From NCBI GenBank assembly GCA_947467605.1, contig CANIII010000028.1, forward strand, positions 1 to 47,166: a stretch of DNA of 47,166 nt. The letters run 5' to 3'. This document shows positions 8,689 through 17,661 of the stretch, in pieces (within the stretch, counting starts at the first letter, position 1; the number at the start of each line of letters is the position of its first letter). The notes below the pieces were generated by a model that was not told where the DNA came from, ran no database searches, and worked only from the letters and a program-made list of their open reading frames with translations. This stretch comes from Acidobacteriota bacterium (lineage in GTDB: Bacteria; Acidobacteriota; Vicinamibacteria; Vicinamibacterales; SCN-69-37). The position numbers were made by a program, and so were the translations under genes.

Positions 8689-9828
8689 ATGACGTTTTCA
8701 TTCACGAGCGAGCAACAGGCCTTTTTGGACACCGTCCGTCAGTTTGCCGAGACGCGCGTCGCACCGCGTGCTGCCGAGCTTGATGCGACGGGCATCTATC
8801 CCCGCGCGCTGGTTGACGAAGCCGCGGCGCTGGGCCTGATGGGCCTCACGGTCTCCACCGAGCACGGTGGCGCCGGCCGCGACTACGTCACGTATGCGGC
8901 GGCGATTGAAATCGTGTCGGCGGCCAGCGCGACGCTCGCGGTCATCCTGACGGTCAACAACTCGCTCGTCGCTGAAGCGATTGAGCAGTTTGGCACACCG
9001 CTCCAGCAGGAAACATGGCTGTCGCGACTCGCGCGCGGCCAGGCGATCGGGTCATTTGCGCTGTCGGAGGCGGACGCGGGTTCTGATGCGGCGAATCAAC
9101 AGACGGTGGCGCGCCTCGACGATCGCGGCTACGTGATCAACGGCCGCAAGGTCTGGGTGGCCAACGCCGAAGTGGCCGATGTGGCCATCGTCTTTGCCGC
9201 GACCGAGCCGGATGCACGCGGCCGGGGGATCAGCGCGTTTCTCGTGCCGCTCGACGCGCGCGGCATCACGCGCGTACCGTCGCCGGAGTCGCTCGGTGTT
9301 CGTGGCCTCGGGTGCGTGGATCTCGAATTGACCGACGTGCGCGTCGATGCCATGGCGCGGCTCGGCGAGCCGGGACGCGGGTTCCGCGTGGCGATGCGCG
9401 CGCTTGAGGGTGGACGCGTCGCGATTGCCGCCCAGGCGCTCGGTGTGGGGCAGGCCGCGCTCGAAGAGGCGCTGCGCTACTCGCGTGCGCGACATGCGTT
9501 CGGTCAGCCGATCGGCAATTTTCAGGCGATCCAGTTTCAGCTCGCCGACATCGCGACGGAGCTGTCGGCCGCGCGCATGTTGACGTGGAAGGCGGCCGAT
9601 ACCCGCGACCGCGCACCGCGCGCCACGCTCGAGTCGTCCATGGCGAAGTTGCACGCCTCGGAAGCCGCGCACCGGGCGGCCGATCGCGCGATGCAGATCC
9701 TCGCGTCGGCCGGCTACACACGCGGCTCACTCGTCGAGCGCCTCTTTCGCGACGTTCGCGCGGCCGAGATCTATCAGGGCACTTCTGAAGTGCAACGCAT
9801 GATCATCGCGGAACATATCCTGAGTTAA
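8689..9828 (+). CDS. Acyl-CoA dehydrogenase with an atypical catalytic position
   Basis: 379 residues, the usual length for the family. It begins MTFSFTSEQQAFLDTVRQFA and has the FAD/substrate segment FALSEADAGSDAA, the beta-domain GRKVWVANA, and the C-terminal FRDVRAAEIYQGTSEVQR. It would oxidise an acyl-CoA to the 2,3-enoyl-CoA and pass electrons to ETF. In medium- and short-chain enzymes the catalytic base is the Glu of YEGT; here the codon is CAG, giving YQGT. The isovaleryl-type alternative site (the residue just before Arg in the ALEGGR helix) is Gly. So neither known base position holds Glu, and the enzyme may use another residue, have a special substrate or be impaired. Its stop overlaps the stop of the convergent broken membrane-protein gene (9825-9828). 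Confidence 0.88.
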   Translation: MTFSFTSEQQAFLDTVRQFAETRVAPRAAELDATGIYPRALVDEAAALGLMGLTVSTEHGGAGRDYVTYAAAIEIVSAASATLAVILTVNNSLVAEAIEQFGTPLQQETWLSRLARGQAIGSFALSEADAGSDAANQQTVARLDDRGYVINGRKVWVANAEVADVAIVFAATEPDARGRGISAFLVPLDARGITRVPSPESLGVRGLGCVDLELTDVRVDAMARLGEPGRGFRVAMRALEGGRVAIAAQALGVGQAALEEALRYSRARHAFGQPIGNFQAIQFQLADIATELSAARMLTWKAADTRDRAPRATLESSMAKLHASEAAHRAADRAMQILASAGYTRGSLVERLFRDVRAAEIYQGTSEVQRMIIAEHILS

Positions 9829-10752
9829 CGCGCAGGTGACGACGACCGCGTCCCCCAGGTCATGTCGCGCATGGGCACGGTAAACGGATCGAACTGGCCG
9901 GACGCGCAGGCGGCGTCGCGGGTCGACAGCCAGTCGTGCATCTGGCGCGGCAGTTCCGGTAGCGTCATCGCCCACCGATAGTGTTCACGGCTGTCGACGC
10001 TGCACGGCGCGAACGCGTTGATGCGCTCGGTCGCCACCCCGGCAAACAGTCCGGCGACGACGACCACGACCACCCACTGCAGCGGGCGGCGCAGCGCGGA
10101 CAGCGCAGCCGTGATGATCAGCACGGTGCTGAGCCCAATCACATGCCAGCGATTCTCGCTGCTGACAAAACCGAGCGGCAGATTCATCACGACCATCAGC
10201 GCGGCGCCCGTCACCGCCAACCGCGCTGGTGCCGCGCGCCGGTGCGCGACGACGCCACGCCGCGTCAGGCTGGCGGCGCCAGATCAGCAGTGCGCCAAGC
10301 ACCGCGATGACGAGGAAACCTTGATACTGATTCGCGATCCATGGACCGACCGCCGTTGCCGTCAACGGGTGCACAGCGTAGATAAGCGAGCCGATCGCAC
10401 CGGCGCTGCGCGAACCGGTTTCGCGATGTGCGAACAGGCCCGTTAGCGTCGCCGCGATGCTGAGGGTGAACAGCGGAATCACATGGAGCGCGACACTATT
10501 CAGGCCGAATACCGTCGTCGCGGTCGCGAGGTAGACGCTGGTCAGTGGGCGATAGAAGTAGATCCCCTCGCGTGCCCACGGTTGGTACTGACCCACGAAG
10601 GTGCTGGCCAGCTCCGGCCATGTCCATGGACGCAGATCGTCGAAGTCGTCCCAGTAAAACCCGAAGTGCAATGTGCGGAAATAGAGCGCGAGGACAGCGA
10701 CGACGCTGATGGCCGCCATGGTGAGCACGTGCGGCCACGAGCGGCGCATCAT
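9825..10752 (-). pseudogene. Broken member of the membrane-protein array (internal deletion plus frameshift)
   Basis: The N-terminal piece from ATG 10752 has the family features: YWDDFDDLRPW (34-44), FYRPLTSVYL, AVGPWIANQYQG and LLIWRRQPDAAW. At about 10,235-10,260 the frame is lost. The C-terminal part continues in another frame with RAAPARLAVTGAAL, then NLPLGF, RWHVIGLST, FAPC and AAC, and stops at 9825. Compared with the intact copy at 10,749-12,080, about 130 residues between LLIW and the late helices are missing, including the KED motif. Two separate short ORFs remain (10752 down to 9985, and the C-terminal frame down to 9825). It overlaps the upstream gene by ATGA, so it was a functional operon member before decay. 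Confidence 0.8.
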
Positions 10753-12080
10753 CGTCGTCCCTCACGGACGCCGCGGAGGACATCCGGAATGGCGATGGTG
10801 ACCGGCACATAGCGGTGCTCGGCGCAACGGATCGCCTTGTCGTCGAGCCAAGGCAGGATCCAGGAGTGCGTCCAATACGGCGTCCGCTCGAGCCACGTGC
10901 GCAACTCCACATCGAGGTGGAGATTCGCTTCAGTGCACGGCGCGTAGATGCGCATGTTCGCGCGACTGCTGAGTGCCAGCACCACCACGAGTGTGGTTGA
11001 GGTTGCGGCCACGACGAATCGTCGATGAGGTGCGGCGTCGAACAATCCCGCGGCGGTTCCGGTAAGCAGAAACACCGCGCCGATCGCGATCAGGTGATAG
11101 CGCGTCGGATAGCTGGCGAGAGCGACCGGCAGGTTGAAGGCGGCGCCGGCAACAAGGCCGTAGCCCATCAGCACACGCGCGCGTATTGAGGCGCGGCGCG
11201 CGGTCCACAGCGCGAGCGCGGCCGCAATCACGAGGGCGATCGTGGCGACCTGATGCACGAACGCCACTTCGCCCTGCATGGCTCGCACGCGGATGAACGT
11301 CAGCCACAGCCCGCGGCCCGCATGATGCAGCCGGTCGGCCCAGTCATCGAGAGCGCCACCGATCGGGCGACCCGCCACGACACCGAGCAACCACCAGCGA
11401 AAGCCAAACCAGAGCGCCCAGGCTGCGGTCACCGCGGCGACAAACCGTGGCGTCAGTCGAGGGATATCGGCGGCGACCCGTGCGCGCCACCACTGAAGCA
11501 CCAGCAGGAGGGGCGCGAGCGCCAGCACGTCCTCCTTGAACCAGCTGCCGACGAGAATCGAGAGGTGAATGGGCCACCAGGAGATCCACGTCAGCGCGGA
11601 GCGACGTGATTGCCAGGCGAGGAGGGCGAGCGCGACGAGAATGACTGAGAAGCGGTGATTCTGCTCGAACCACCACGGCCCCGCCGATTGGCTGACGGCC
11701 GGATGCACCGCGAAGAGGGCGGAGGCGAAGGCGCCCAGCCACACCGACGCCGCTTCACGGTAGACGAACAGGCCAACGAGCCATGCGCCGAGACCGAGTT
11801 CGACGAGCGCGGTCAGTCGAAGCCAGCGTTCGTCGAATCCCAACAGAGTGAATGCGGCTGTGTCGGTCCACACGGCCAGGGGACGGTAGAACAGCGGGAC
11901 GATGCCGGTGGTGTCCCACGAGCCGTGCCACACACGCAGGAGTTCTGTCCACGGTCGAGGCCGGAGGATGAGATAGTCGTCCCAGAAGAAGCCAAGACGT
12001 GCCGCGTCGAAATAGGTCAGTGCGACCGCGAGGATCGCCACGATCGCGATGACGATCGCCGCGCGCGGGTATGGTTTCAC
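10749..12080 (-). CDS. Polytopic membrane protein, putative GT-C-type glycosyltransferase, paralog 6
   Basis: 443 residues and intact. Helix 1 is followed by FFWDDYLILRPR (31-42), then FYRPLAVW, SAGPWWFEQNHR, WFKEDVLALAP, RYHLIAIG, YAPC and IRC. It belongs to the short class without the extra C-terminal domain. The start is GTG at 12,080, giving a GTGA overlap with the stop of the upstream acyl-CoA dehydrogenase; the frame is open further upstream but that part is inside the dehydrogenase gene. The overlap means the dehydrogenase and this protein are translated from one message, which is the strongest local link between acyl-CoA chemistry and the membrane-protein family. Confidence 0.75.
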   Translation of the reverse strand: MKPYPRAAIVIAIVAILAVALTYFDAARLGFFWDDYLILRPRPWTELLRVWHGSWDTTGIVPLFYRPLAVWTDTAAFTLLGFDERWLRLTALVELGLGAWLVGLFVYREAASVWLGAFASALFAVHPAVSQSAGPWWFEQNHRFSVILVALALLAWQSRRSALTWISWWPIHLSILVGSWFKEDVLALAPLLLVLQWWRARVAADIPRLTPRFVAAVTAAWALWFGFRWWLLGVVAGRPIGGALDDWADRLHHAGRGLWLTFIRVRAMQGEVAFVHQVATIALVIAAALALWTARRASIRARVLMGYGLVAGAAFNLPVALASYPTRYHLIAIGAVFLLTGTAAGLFDAAPHRRFVVAATSTTLVVVLALSSRANMRIYAPCTEANLHLDVELRTWLERTPYWTHSWILPWLDDKAIRCAEHRYVPVTIAIPDVLRGVREGRR

Positions 12081-13237
12081 CCCAGGATCTGCTTCGCGAT
12101 GGTCTGCAACTGCAGGTTGGAGGTGCCTTCGTAGATCTGGCCGATCTTGGCGTCGCGGTACAGCTTCTCGACGGGGTAGTCCTTCACGAAGCCGTAGCCG
12201 CCGTAAAGGTTGATGGCGAGTGACGCATTCCGCTCCGCCACTTCTGACGCGAAGATCTTGCACATCGCGGCCTCGGTCAGAAACGGCTTGCCCGCGTCGC
12301 GCAGGCGCGCGGCGTTGTAGACGAGCAGTCGTGAGGCTTCAACGTCGGTCGCCATGCGCGCGAGCTGAAACTGCACGCCCTGGAAGTTCGCGATGATCTT
12401 GCCAAACTGCTTGCGTTCCTGCGTGTAGTGCAACGCGTGATCGAGCGCACCCTGCGCCAGCCCCAACATCTGCGCGCCGATGCCGATGCGGCCTTCGTTC
12501 AGCGTCTCGATCGCGACCTTGTAGCCCTTGCCCACATCACCGAGCACGGCCGACCGCGGCACACGGCAGTCTTCGAAGATCAGCTCGCACGTGCTCGACG
12601 CGCGAATGCCCAGCTTGTCTTCCTTCTTCCCGATCGTGAACCCCGGCGTGCCGCGCTCCACGATGAACGCCGTGATGCCGCGGTAGCCGGCCTCCGGGTT
12701 GACCGTCGCAAAGACGATGAAGATGTCGGCTTCGTTGGCGTTGGTGATCCACAGCTTGCGACCTGTGATCACGAAATCGCCACCCTGTTCGACGGCGCGC
12801 GTCTGCAGTGCAAACGCGTCGCTGCCCGAGCTCGCTTCCGACAACCCATAGGCGCCAATGGACTTGCTGGCGAGGCGCGGCAGCAACTGCGCTTTGTGTT
12901 CCGCGTTGCCCCAGCGCAGGATGGCATTGATCACGAGCGTGTTCTGGACGTCCACGAGCACGCCGACTGACGGATCGACGCGCGACAGTTCCTCGACGAC
13001 GAGGACGGAATGGAAGAACGTGCCGCCGGCGCCGCCGTAGTTTTCCGGAATCTCGACGCCCATGATGCCGAGGCCGAACAGTTTCTCGATCAGGGCCGGT
13101 GACATCTTCGCGTGATCGTCCATCTCGCGAACCAGCGGGCGGATTTCGGCGGCGGCGAAGTCGTGCACACTCTGGCGGAGGAGTTGTTCGTCTTCTGCAA
13201 GGATGGTCAGTGGCTGGAGCGTGACGTCGGCGGACAT
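12077..13237 (-). CDS. Acyl-CoA dehydrogenase, short/branched-chain type
   Basis: 386 residues. It shows [31 protein letters not shown], the helix [20 protein letters not shown], and the C-terminal [22 protein letters not shown]. The YEGT glutamate, the usual catalytic base, is present, unlike the paralog at 8689. The C-terminus is closest in pattern to short/branched-chain dehydrogenases, so 2-methylbutyryl- or butyryl-CoA are plausible substrates; that is inference. It heads a minus-strand operon with two membrane-protein genes. Its upstream region (13,238-13,312) is shared with the divergent VWFA-related gene; reading on the minus strand there is a TAAGAT box (13,249-13,254) about 11 nt before the ATG. 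Confidence 0.93.
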   Translation of the reverse strand: MSADVTLQPLTILAEDEQLLRQSVHDFAAAEIRPLVREMDDHAKMSPALIEKLFGLGIMGVEIPENYGGAGGTFFHSVLVVEELSRVDPSVGVLVDVQNTLVINAILRWGNAEHKAQLLPRLASKSIGAYGLSEASSGSDAFALQTRAVEQGGDFVITGRKLWITNANEADIFIVFATVNPEAGYRGITAFIVERGTPGFTIGKKEDKLGIRASSTCELIFEDCRVPRSAVLGDVGKGYKVAIETLNEGRIGIGAQMLGLAQGALDHALHYTQERKQFGKIIANFQGVQFQLARMATDVEASRLLVYNAARLRDAGKPFLTEAAMCKIFASEVAERNASLAINLYGGYGFVKDYPVEKLYRDAKIGQIYEGTSNLQLQTIAKQILG

Positions 13238-13312
13238 GGTAAAAAAATCTTATCACCCGCGGGGTGTATCATGCGGTGTCGGTTGCCAGCCGCCTGGACG
13301 GAGTTTCTGCTG

Positions 13313-15319
13313 ATGTCGCGTCGAATCCATCCGGTTGCCGCGTGCGCACTTGCACTCTGCGCCCTCGCACTCGCCTCGCTGCGAGCCCAATCCCCTGCGA
13401 CGCAAGCCGCACCGCCGCAAACACCGACATTCCGCACGCGCGTTGACGCGGTCTCGGTGGACGTGATCGCCACCGACAAGCAGGGCAAGCCGGTCACCGA
13501 TCTCAAGGCCGAAGACTTCGAAATCAAGGAAAACGGCAAGGTGCAGGCGATTGACTCGTTCAAGCGCATCCTGCTCACCGACGACCGTTTCGACCCGGAT
13601 CCGTCGCGCGCCCAGCCCATCTTGTCGCTCGAGGCGCAGTCGCGTGAAGCGGCGCGTGACGACGTCCGGCTGATCACGATCTTTCTCGACGACTACCACA
13701 CGCGGCTGGGCAACTCGATGGCGGTTCGCGAGAAGCTCGCGCGCTTCGTCAAAGAGCTCGATCCACGCGATATGGTGGCGATCGCCTATCCACTGACGCC
13801 GACACTCGGACTGACCTTCTCGCGCGACCATGACGGCATGGCGGCGGCGATCATGAAATTCGAGGGCCGGAAATACGACTATCGCGCACGATATCCGCCC
13901 GAAGACATCTACAGCCGCCTGTCGCGCCAGCAGATTGAAGACCTTCGCAACAGCATCGTGATTGAAGCCCTCGAAGGACTGAACGTCTACCTCGGCACGC
14001 TCCGCGAGGGGCGCAAGACGATCCTGTTTGTGAGCGAGGGAATGTCGGCCACCTTGCCCGTCGAGATTGCCAGCGGCGGGCAGGTGCAAGGCGCCAGGCC
14101 CAATACGCTCGAAGAGCAGAACCGCGGCCGCGCGGAGTTCTTCAACGCGGCCGACCTCCTCAATCGCATGCGCGATGTGTTCATCTCGGCAAACCGCACC
14201 AACACGTCCATCTACACACTCGATCCGCGCGGCTTGTCGACCGGCGAGTTTGACGTTTCCGAGCCGAACGTCAACTACGAATCCGACCGGCGCGTGATGA
14301 ACGAGACCACCGATCTGCTGCGTGTGCTTGCCGATCAGACCGACGGCCGCGCCATCATCGGACGCAACGATCCGCTGCCGGATTTGCGTCAGATGATTCG
14401 TGACACCAGCGCCTACTACCTGCTCGGCTACACCTCGACCGAAGCGCCGCGCGACGGCAAGTTCCACGAGATCAAGGTCACGTCCAAGCGGAAGGGCATC
14501 GACATCCGCTATCGCAAGGGCTACTGGGCGATGTCGCCTGAGGACATTACGCGTGCCAGTGCACCGGCCAAGCCCGGTCTGCCGGCCGATGTGGCTGATG
14601 CGCTCGCCTCCACGTCGGCACCCGAACGCGGGCACCCGGTGCGCACATGGGTGGGGTTTGATCGCGCGGAAGACGGTCGCTCGATGGTGACGCTCGTATG
14701 GGAAGCCGCACCGGGCGCATCCAAAACGCCGACGGATACACCCGATCGCCTCTCCGTGATGGCCAACTTTGTGACGGGGGACCTGCTGTACCGCGGCAAG
14801 GTCGAACGCGATCCGCAGGCCCTCGAGCCGTCCGGACGGGTGTCGTTCCCCTCAAAGCCAGGGGCAATGCGGCTGCGTTTGTCGGCCGAGGGCGCTGCCG
14901 GCCAGCTGATCGACAGCGAAGAGCGTGAGCTCGTCGTCCCCGACTACACCAAGGTCGGCCCCATCGTCACGACACCAGAGCTCTACCGCGCACTGAATGC
15001 GCGCGGGCTCCAGCAGATTCGCCAGTCGACGACCGCTTTGCCGACCACCACTCGTGAGTTTGCACGGACAGAGCAACTGCTAATCCGATTCCGCGCCTAT
15101 GGCCCGGGCGGCACGCCACCGGCCATCACGATGCGCCTGCTCAATTCCCTCGGCGACACGATGTCGACGTTCCCAACGCCTGAACGGAAAGCCGACGGCA
15201 CCTACGACGCGCCGTTCTCACTGGGCGGACTCGTGACCGGCAGCTACATCATCGAGATCGAGTCGTCGACATCCGACCTCAAGTCGCGTGTCCTGATTGG
15301 TTTCAAGATCACTTCGTAA
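13313..15319 (+). CDS. Secreted VWFA-related domain protein (acidobacterial type)
   Basis: 668 residues. The ATG at 13,313 is preceded by GGAG (13,300-13,303) at 9 nt and opens a clear signal peptide (MSRRIHP, hydrophobic core, LRA-QS); an in-frame ATG at 13,271 lacks this support. Then comes the FRTRVDAVSVDVIATDKQGK motif found at the start of this family, with LKAEDFEIKENGK. The von Willebrand A fold covers about residues 115-330 (ITIFLDDYHT, then KTILFVSEGMS and IYTLDPRG), but the MIDAS is degenerate (DDYHT instead of DxSxS). Next is YYLLGYTS. A C-terminal extracytoplasmic part of about 300 residues follows. Such proteins are abundant in Acidobacteriota; function unknown. A TATCAT box at 13,267-13,272 could be its -10. 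Confidence 0.85.
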   Translation: MSRRIHPVAACALALCALALASLRAQSPATQAAPPQTPTFRTRVDAVSVDVIATDKQGKPVTDLKAEDFEIKENGKVQAIDSFKRILLTDDRFDPDPSRAQPILSLEAQSREAARDDVRLITIFLDDYHTRLGNSMAVREKLARFVKELDPRDMVAIAYPLTPTLGLTFSRDHDGMAAAIMKFEGRKYDYRARYPPEDIYSRLSRQQIEDLRNSIVIEALEGLNVYLGTLREGRKTILFVSEGMSATLPVEIASGGQVQGARPNTLEEQNRGRAEFFNAADLLNRMRDVFISANRTNTSIYTLDPRGLSTGEFDVSEPNVNYESDRRVMNETTDLLRVLADQTDGRAIIGRNDPLPDLRQMIRDTSAYYLLGYTSTEAPRDGKFHEIKVTSKRKGIDIRYRKGYWAMSPEDITRASAPAKPGLPADVADALASTSAPERGHPVRTWVGFDRAEDGRSMVTLVWEAAPGASKTPTDTPDRLSVMANFVTGDLLYRGKVERDPQALEPSGRVSFPSKPGAMRLRLSAEGAAGQLIDSEERELVVPDYTKVGPIVTTPELYRALNARGLQQIRQSTTALPTTTREFARTEQLLIRFRAYGPGGTPPAITMRLLNSLGDTMSTFPTPERKADGTYDAPFSLGGLVTGSYIIEIESSTSDLKSRVLIGFKITS

Positions 15320-15355
15320 ATTCGTGCAGCGGCATGTGTTAGCATCCGCGCCATC

Positions 15356-16246
15356 ATGTTGACTCCGCTTCTCGGATTGCAGGCCGCGCTTGCGGCATTC
15401 ACGGCGTACTACCTCGGTGCCTGGTGGCAGGGCTTTGCAAAAGCCAAGGCGACGCTTGGCGTCACCCCCGAAGCCATCGCGGGCGGCGGGCCGACGCCCG
15501 CGCAACTCGGTGTTGGCGCCATCACCAACTTCTTCGACACGCTCGGCATCGGATCGTTTGCACCGACGACGGCGATGTTCAAGTTTTTCAAGATTGTTCC
15601 GGATCGCCTGATTCCCGGCACGCTCAATGTCGGGCACACGCTGCCGACGATTGTTGAGGCCTTCATCTACACGCTCGTGATTCAGGTGGATCCGACGACC
15701 CTCATCCTGATGATCGTGGCGGCGGTGGCTGGTGCCTGGGTGGGCGCAGGAATTGTGGCCAGCCTGCCGAAGCGCAACATTCAGATCGGCATGGGCCTCG
15801 CGCTCCTCGTGGCGGCTGGTCTGTTTGCGTGGCGCAACATGGGTGGCGGCGGCACCGAGACGGGCACGCTTGATCTTCAGGGCATGAAACTCGTGCTCGG
15901 CCTGACCGGCAACTTCGTACTCGGCGCCCTGATGACCCTCGGTATTGGCATGTATGCGCCGTCGATGATCCTGGTGGGCTTGCTCGGCATGAATGCGGCG
16001 GCGGCGTTCCCGATCATGATGGGATCGTGCGCGTTCCTGATGCCGATCAGCAGCGCGCGCTTCGTGCAGAAGAACTCGTACGCGCTGCGCCCCTCGCTGG
16101 GCCTCGCGCTCGGCGGCATCCCCGCGGTGCTGATCGCCGCGTTCATCGTCAAGTCCATGGACGTGACGACGATGCGCTGGCTCGTCGTTGGCGTCGTCAT
16201 CATCGCCGCCGGCATGATGCTCCGCAGCGCGGCAAAAAACGAGTAG
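15356..16246 (+). CDS. TauE/SafE-family sulfite/sulfonate exporter-like permease
   Basis: 296 residues with about eight hydrophobic helices in two repeats. The motifs GVGAITNFFDTLGIGSFAP (first half) and LTGNFVLGALMTLGIGMYAP (second half) match the duplicated glycine-rich signature of the TauE/SafE family. Members move sulfite, sulfoacetate or other small organic anions across the inner membrane; the ligand cannot be told here. It stands alone on the plus strand and ends at a strong terminator shared with the convergent glutamate dehydrogenase gene. Confidence 0.87.
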   Translation: MLTPLLGLQAALAAFTAYYLGAWWQGFAKAKATLGVTPEAIAGGGPTPAQLGVGAITNFFDTLGIGSFAPTTAMFKFFKIVPDRLIPGTLNVGHTLPTIVEAFIYTLVIQVDPTTLILMIVAAVAGAWVGAGIVASLPKRNIQIGMGLALLVAAGLFAWRNMGGGGTETGTLDLQGMKLVLGLTGNFVLGALMTLGIGMYAPSMILVGLLGMNAAAAFPIMMGSCAFLMPISSARFVQKNSYALRPSLGLALGGIPAVLIAAFIVKSMDVTTMRWLVVGVVIIAAGMMLRSAAKNE

Positions 16247-16268
16247 TCAGGTCCAACCCAAAAAGAAA

Positions 16269-16307
16269 AAGGCCGGACGCCCTGAGGGCTCCGGCCTTCT
16301 TCCTTTT
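16269..16307. terminator. Strong bidirectional intrinsic terminator
   Basis: Stem aaggccgga (16,269-16,277) pairs with tccggcctt (16,290-16,298); an inner gccc/gggc pair and a TGA loop extend it, with one bulged C at 16,278. An A-rich tract precedes it and a T tract (16,303-16,307) follows, so it can end both the permease transcript (plus) and the glutamate dehydrogenase transcript (minus). Confidence 0.9.
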
Positions 16308-16315
16308 TAAATCTG

Positions 16316-17566
16316 TTATGCGTACATGCCCCGTAGCTTCGTCACTTCCGCCACACGTGTGATCGCCACGATGTAGGCGGCGGTACGCATGTCGGTCTTG
16401 TATTTGAGTGATGTCTGCAGCGTGTTGTCGAACGCCTCCATCATCTTCTTCTCGAGGCGCTGGTTCACTTCTGCTTCCTCCCAGAAGTAACCGTGGCGGT
16501 CCTGGACCCACTCGAAGTACGACGTGGTGACGCCGCCGGAGTTGGCGAGGATGTCGGGGATCACGAATACGCCACGCGCGTGCAGGCTCTGGTGCGCATC
16601 CGGTGTCGTCGGGCCGTTCGCGCCTTCGGCGACGATCTTGGCCTTGATTTTCGGCGCGGTCTCCATCGTGATCTGGTTTTCGAGCGCCGCCGGCACGAAG
16701 ATGTCGACGTCCATCTCGAAGATCTTGCTCGGGTCAAGTGGTTCGCCGCCGGGGAAGCCCGCGACGGTCTTGTGTTCCACTGTCCATGCAATCAGCTTGG
16801 TGACGTCGAGGCCCTTGGCATTCTGCACGCCGCCCTTCCAGTCGGTGACGGCCACGATCTTGCCGCCTTCTTTCTGGATGAGGTCTGCCGAGACCGAGCC
16901 GACGTTGCCGAAGCCCTGCACGGCGACCGTGCACTTCTTCAGGTCGAGGCCGAGGTGCTTTGCGGCTTCGCGCACGGTGATCATGACGCCACGACCGGTC
17001 GCTTCACGACGGCCGAGTGAACCGCCCATGATGATCGGCTTGCCGGTCACGACGGCCGTGGTGGAGACGCCGACGTGCATGGAGTAGGTGTCCATGATCC
17101 AGGCCATCGTCTGTTCGTTGGTGTTGACGTCGGGCGCCGGCACGTCTTTGTCGGGGCCGATCATGTCCACGATTTCCGAGATGTAGCGGCGCGTGAGCGA
17201 TTCGAGTTCGCGCTTCGACATCGTGGTTGGGTCGCAGATGATGCCGCCCTTGCCGCCGCCGAACGGCACGCCCGCGAGGGCGCACTTCCACGTCATCCAC
17301 GCCGACAGGGCCTTCACTTCATCCAGCGTGACGCCGGGGTGATACCGGATGCCGCCCTTAGCCGGACCGAGCGCGATGTTGTACTGCACGCGAAATCCAG
17401 TAAAGACCTCCACATGTCCGTCATCCATGAGGATGGGGCAGGAGACGATCACCTGCCGTTTCGGATGCGTAAGCGTTTTCCAGATACCGGGTTCGAGGCC
17501 AATTAACTTTGCGGCAATTCCGAACTCCTGAAGCATTGCGTCAAAAACACTGCCGTTGTTTGACAT
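16316..17566 (-). CDS. gdhA: Glu/Leu/Phe/Val dehydrogenase, most likely NAD(P)-glutamate dehydrogenase
   Basis: 416 residues, the length of hexameric glutamate dehydrogenases. It has the substrate lysines in PAKGGIRYHP (Lys70) and WKCALAGVPFGGGKGG (Lys94, catalytic Lys106), the APDVNT aspartate (146) and a Rossmann motif AVQGFGNVGS (about 216-224). It interconverts glutamate and 2-oxoglutarate plus ammonia. The ATG at 17,566 follows a good AGGAGA Shine-Dalgarno. Upstream on the minus strand, TAGAAT and GATAAG lie about 20-35 nt before the start as possible -10 boxes. Cofactor preference is not decidable by eye. It is monocistronic and ends at the bidirectional terminator. Confidence 0.93.
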   Translation of the reverse strand: MSNNGSVFDAMLQEFGIAAKLIGLEPGIWKTLTHPKRQVIVSCPILMDDGHVEVFTGFRVQYNIALGPAKGGIRYHPGVTLDEVKALSAWMTWKCALAGVPFGGGKGGIICDPTTMSKRELESLTRRYISEIVDMIGPDKDVPAPDVNTNEQTMAWIMDTYSMHVGVSTTAVVTGKPIIMGGSLGRREATGRGVMITVREAAKHLGLDLKKCTVAVQGFGNVGSVSADLIQKEGGKIVAVTDWKGGVQNAKGLDVTKLIAWTVEHKTVAGFPGGEPLDPSKIFEMDVDIFVPAALENQITMETAPKIKAKIVAEGANGPTTPDAHQSLHARGVFVIPDILANSGGVTTSYFEWVQDRHGYFWEEAEVNQRLEKKMMEAFDNTLQTSLKYKTDMRTAAYIVAITRVAEVTKLRGMYA

Positions 17567-17638
17567 GGGTCTCCTGAGTCTTCCTTATCATTTCATTCTA
17601 TGACGCACGGGTAGGCCCGTGGCAATGCCGATCGGGTA

Positions 17639-17657
17639 TTCGGCTCCGCGCGCCGAA
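17639..17657 (-). terminator. Hairpin downstream of the amino-acid ABC importer operon
   Basis: ttcggc (17,639-17,644) pairs with gccgaa (17,652-17,657), just past the stop of the ATPase gene at 17,662 on the minus strand. There is no clear T run, so it is only a weak terminator candidate. A further hairpin, cacggg/cccgtg at 17,606-17,621, lies between it and the gdhA promoter region. Confidence 0.35.
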
Positions 17658-17661
17658 ACCT

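Noticed and set aside
13253..14635. 460-codon minus-strand open frame
   Set aside because: It is antisense to the VWFA-related gene, with a composition typical of a high-GC shadow frame and no recognisable domain.
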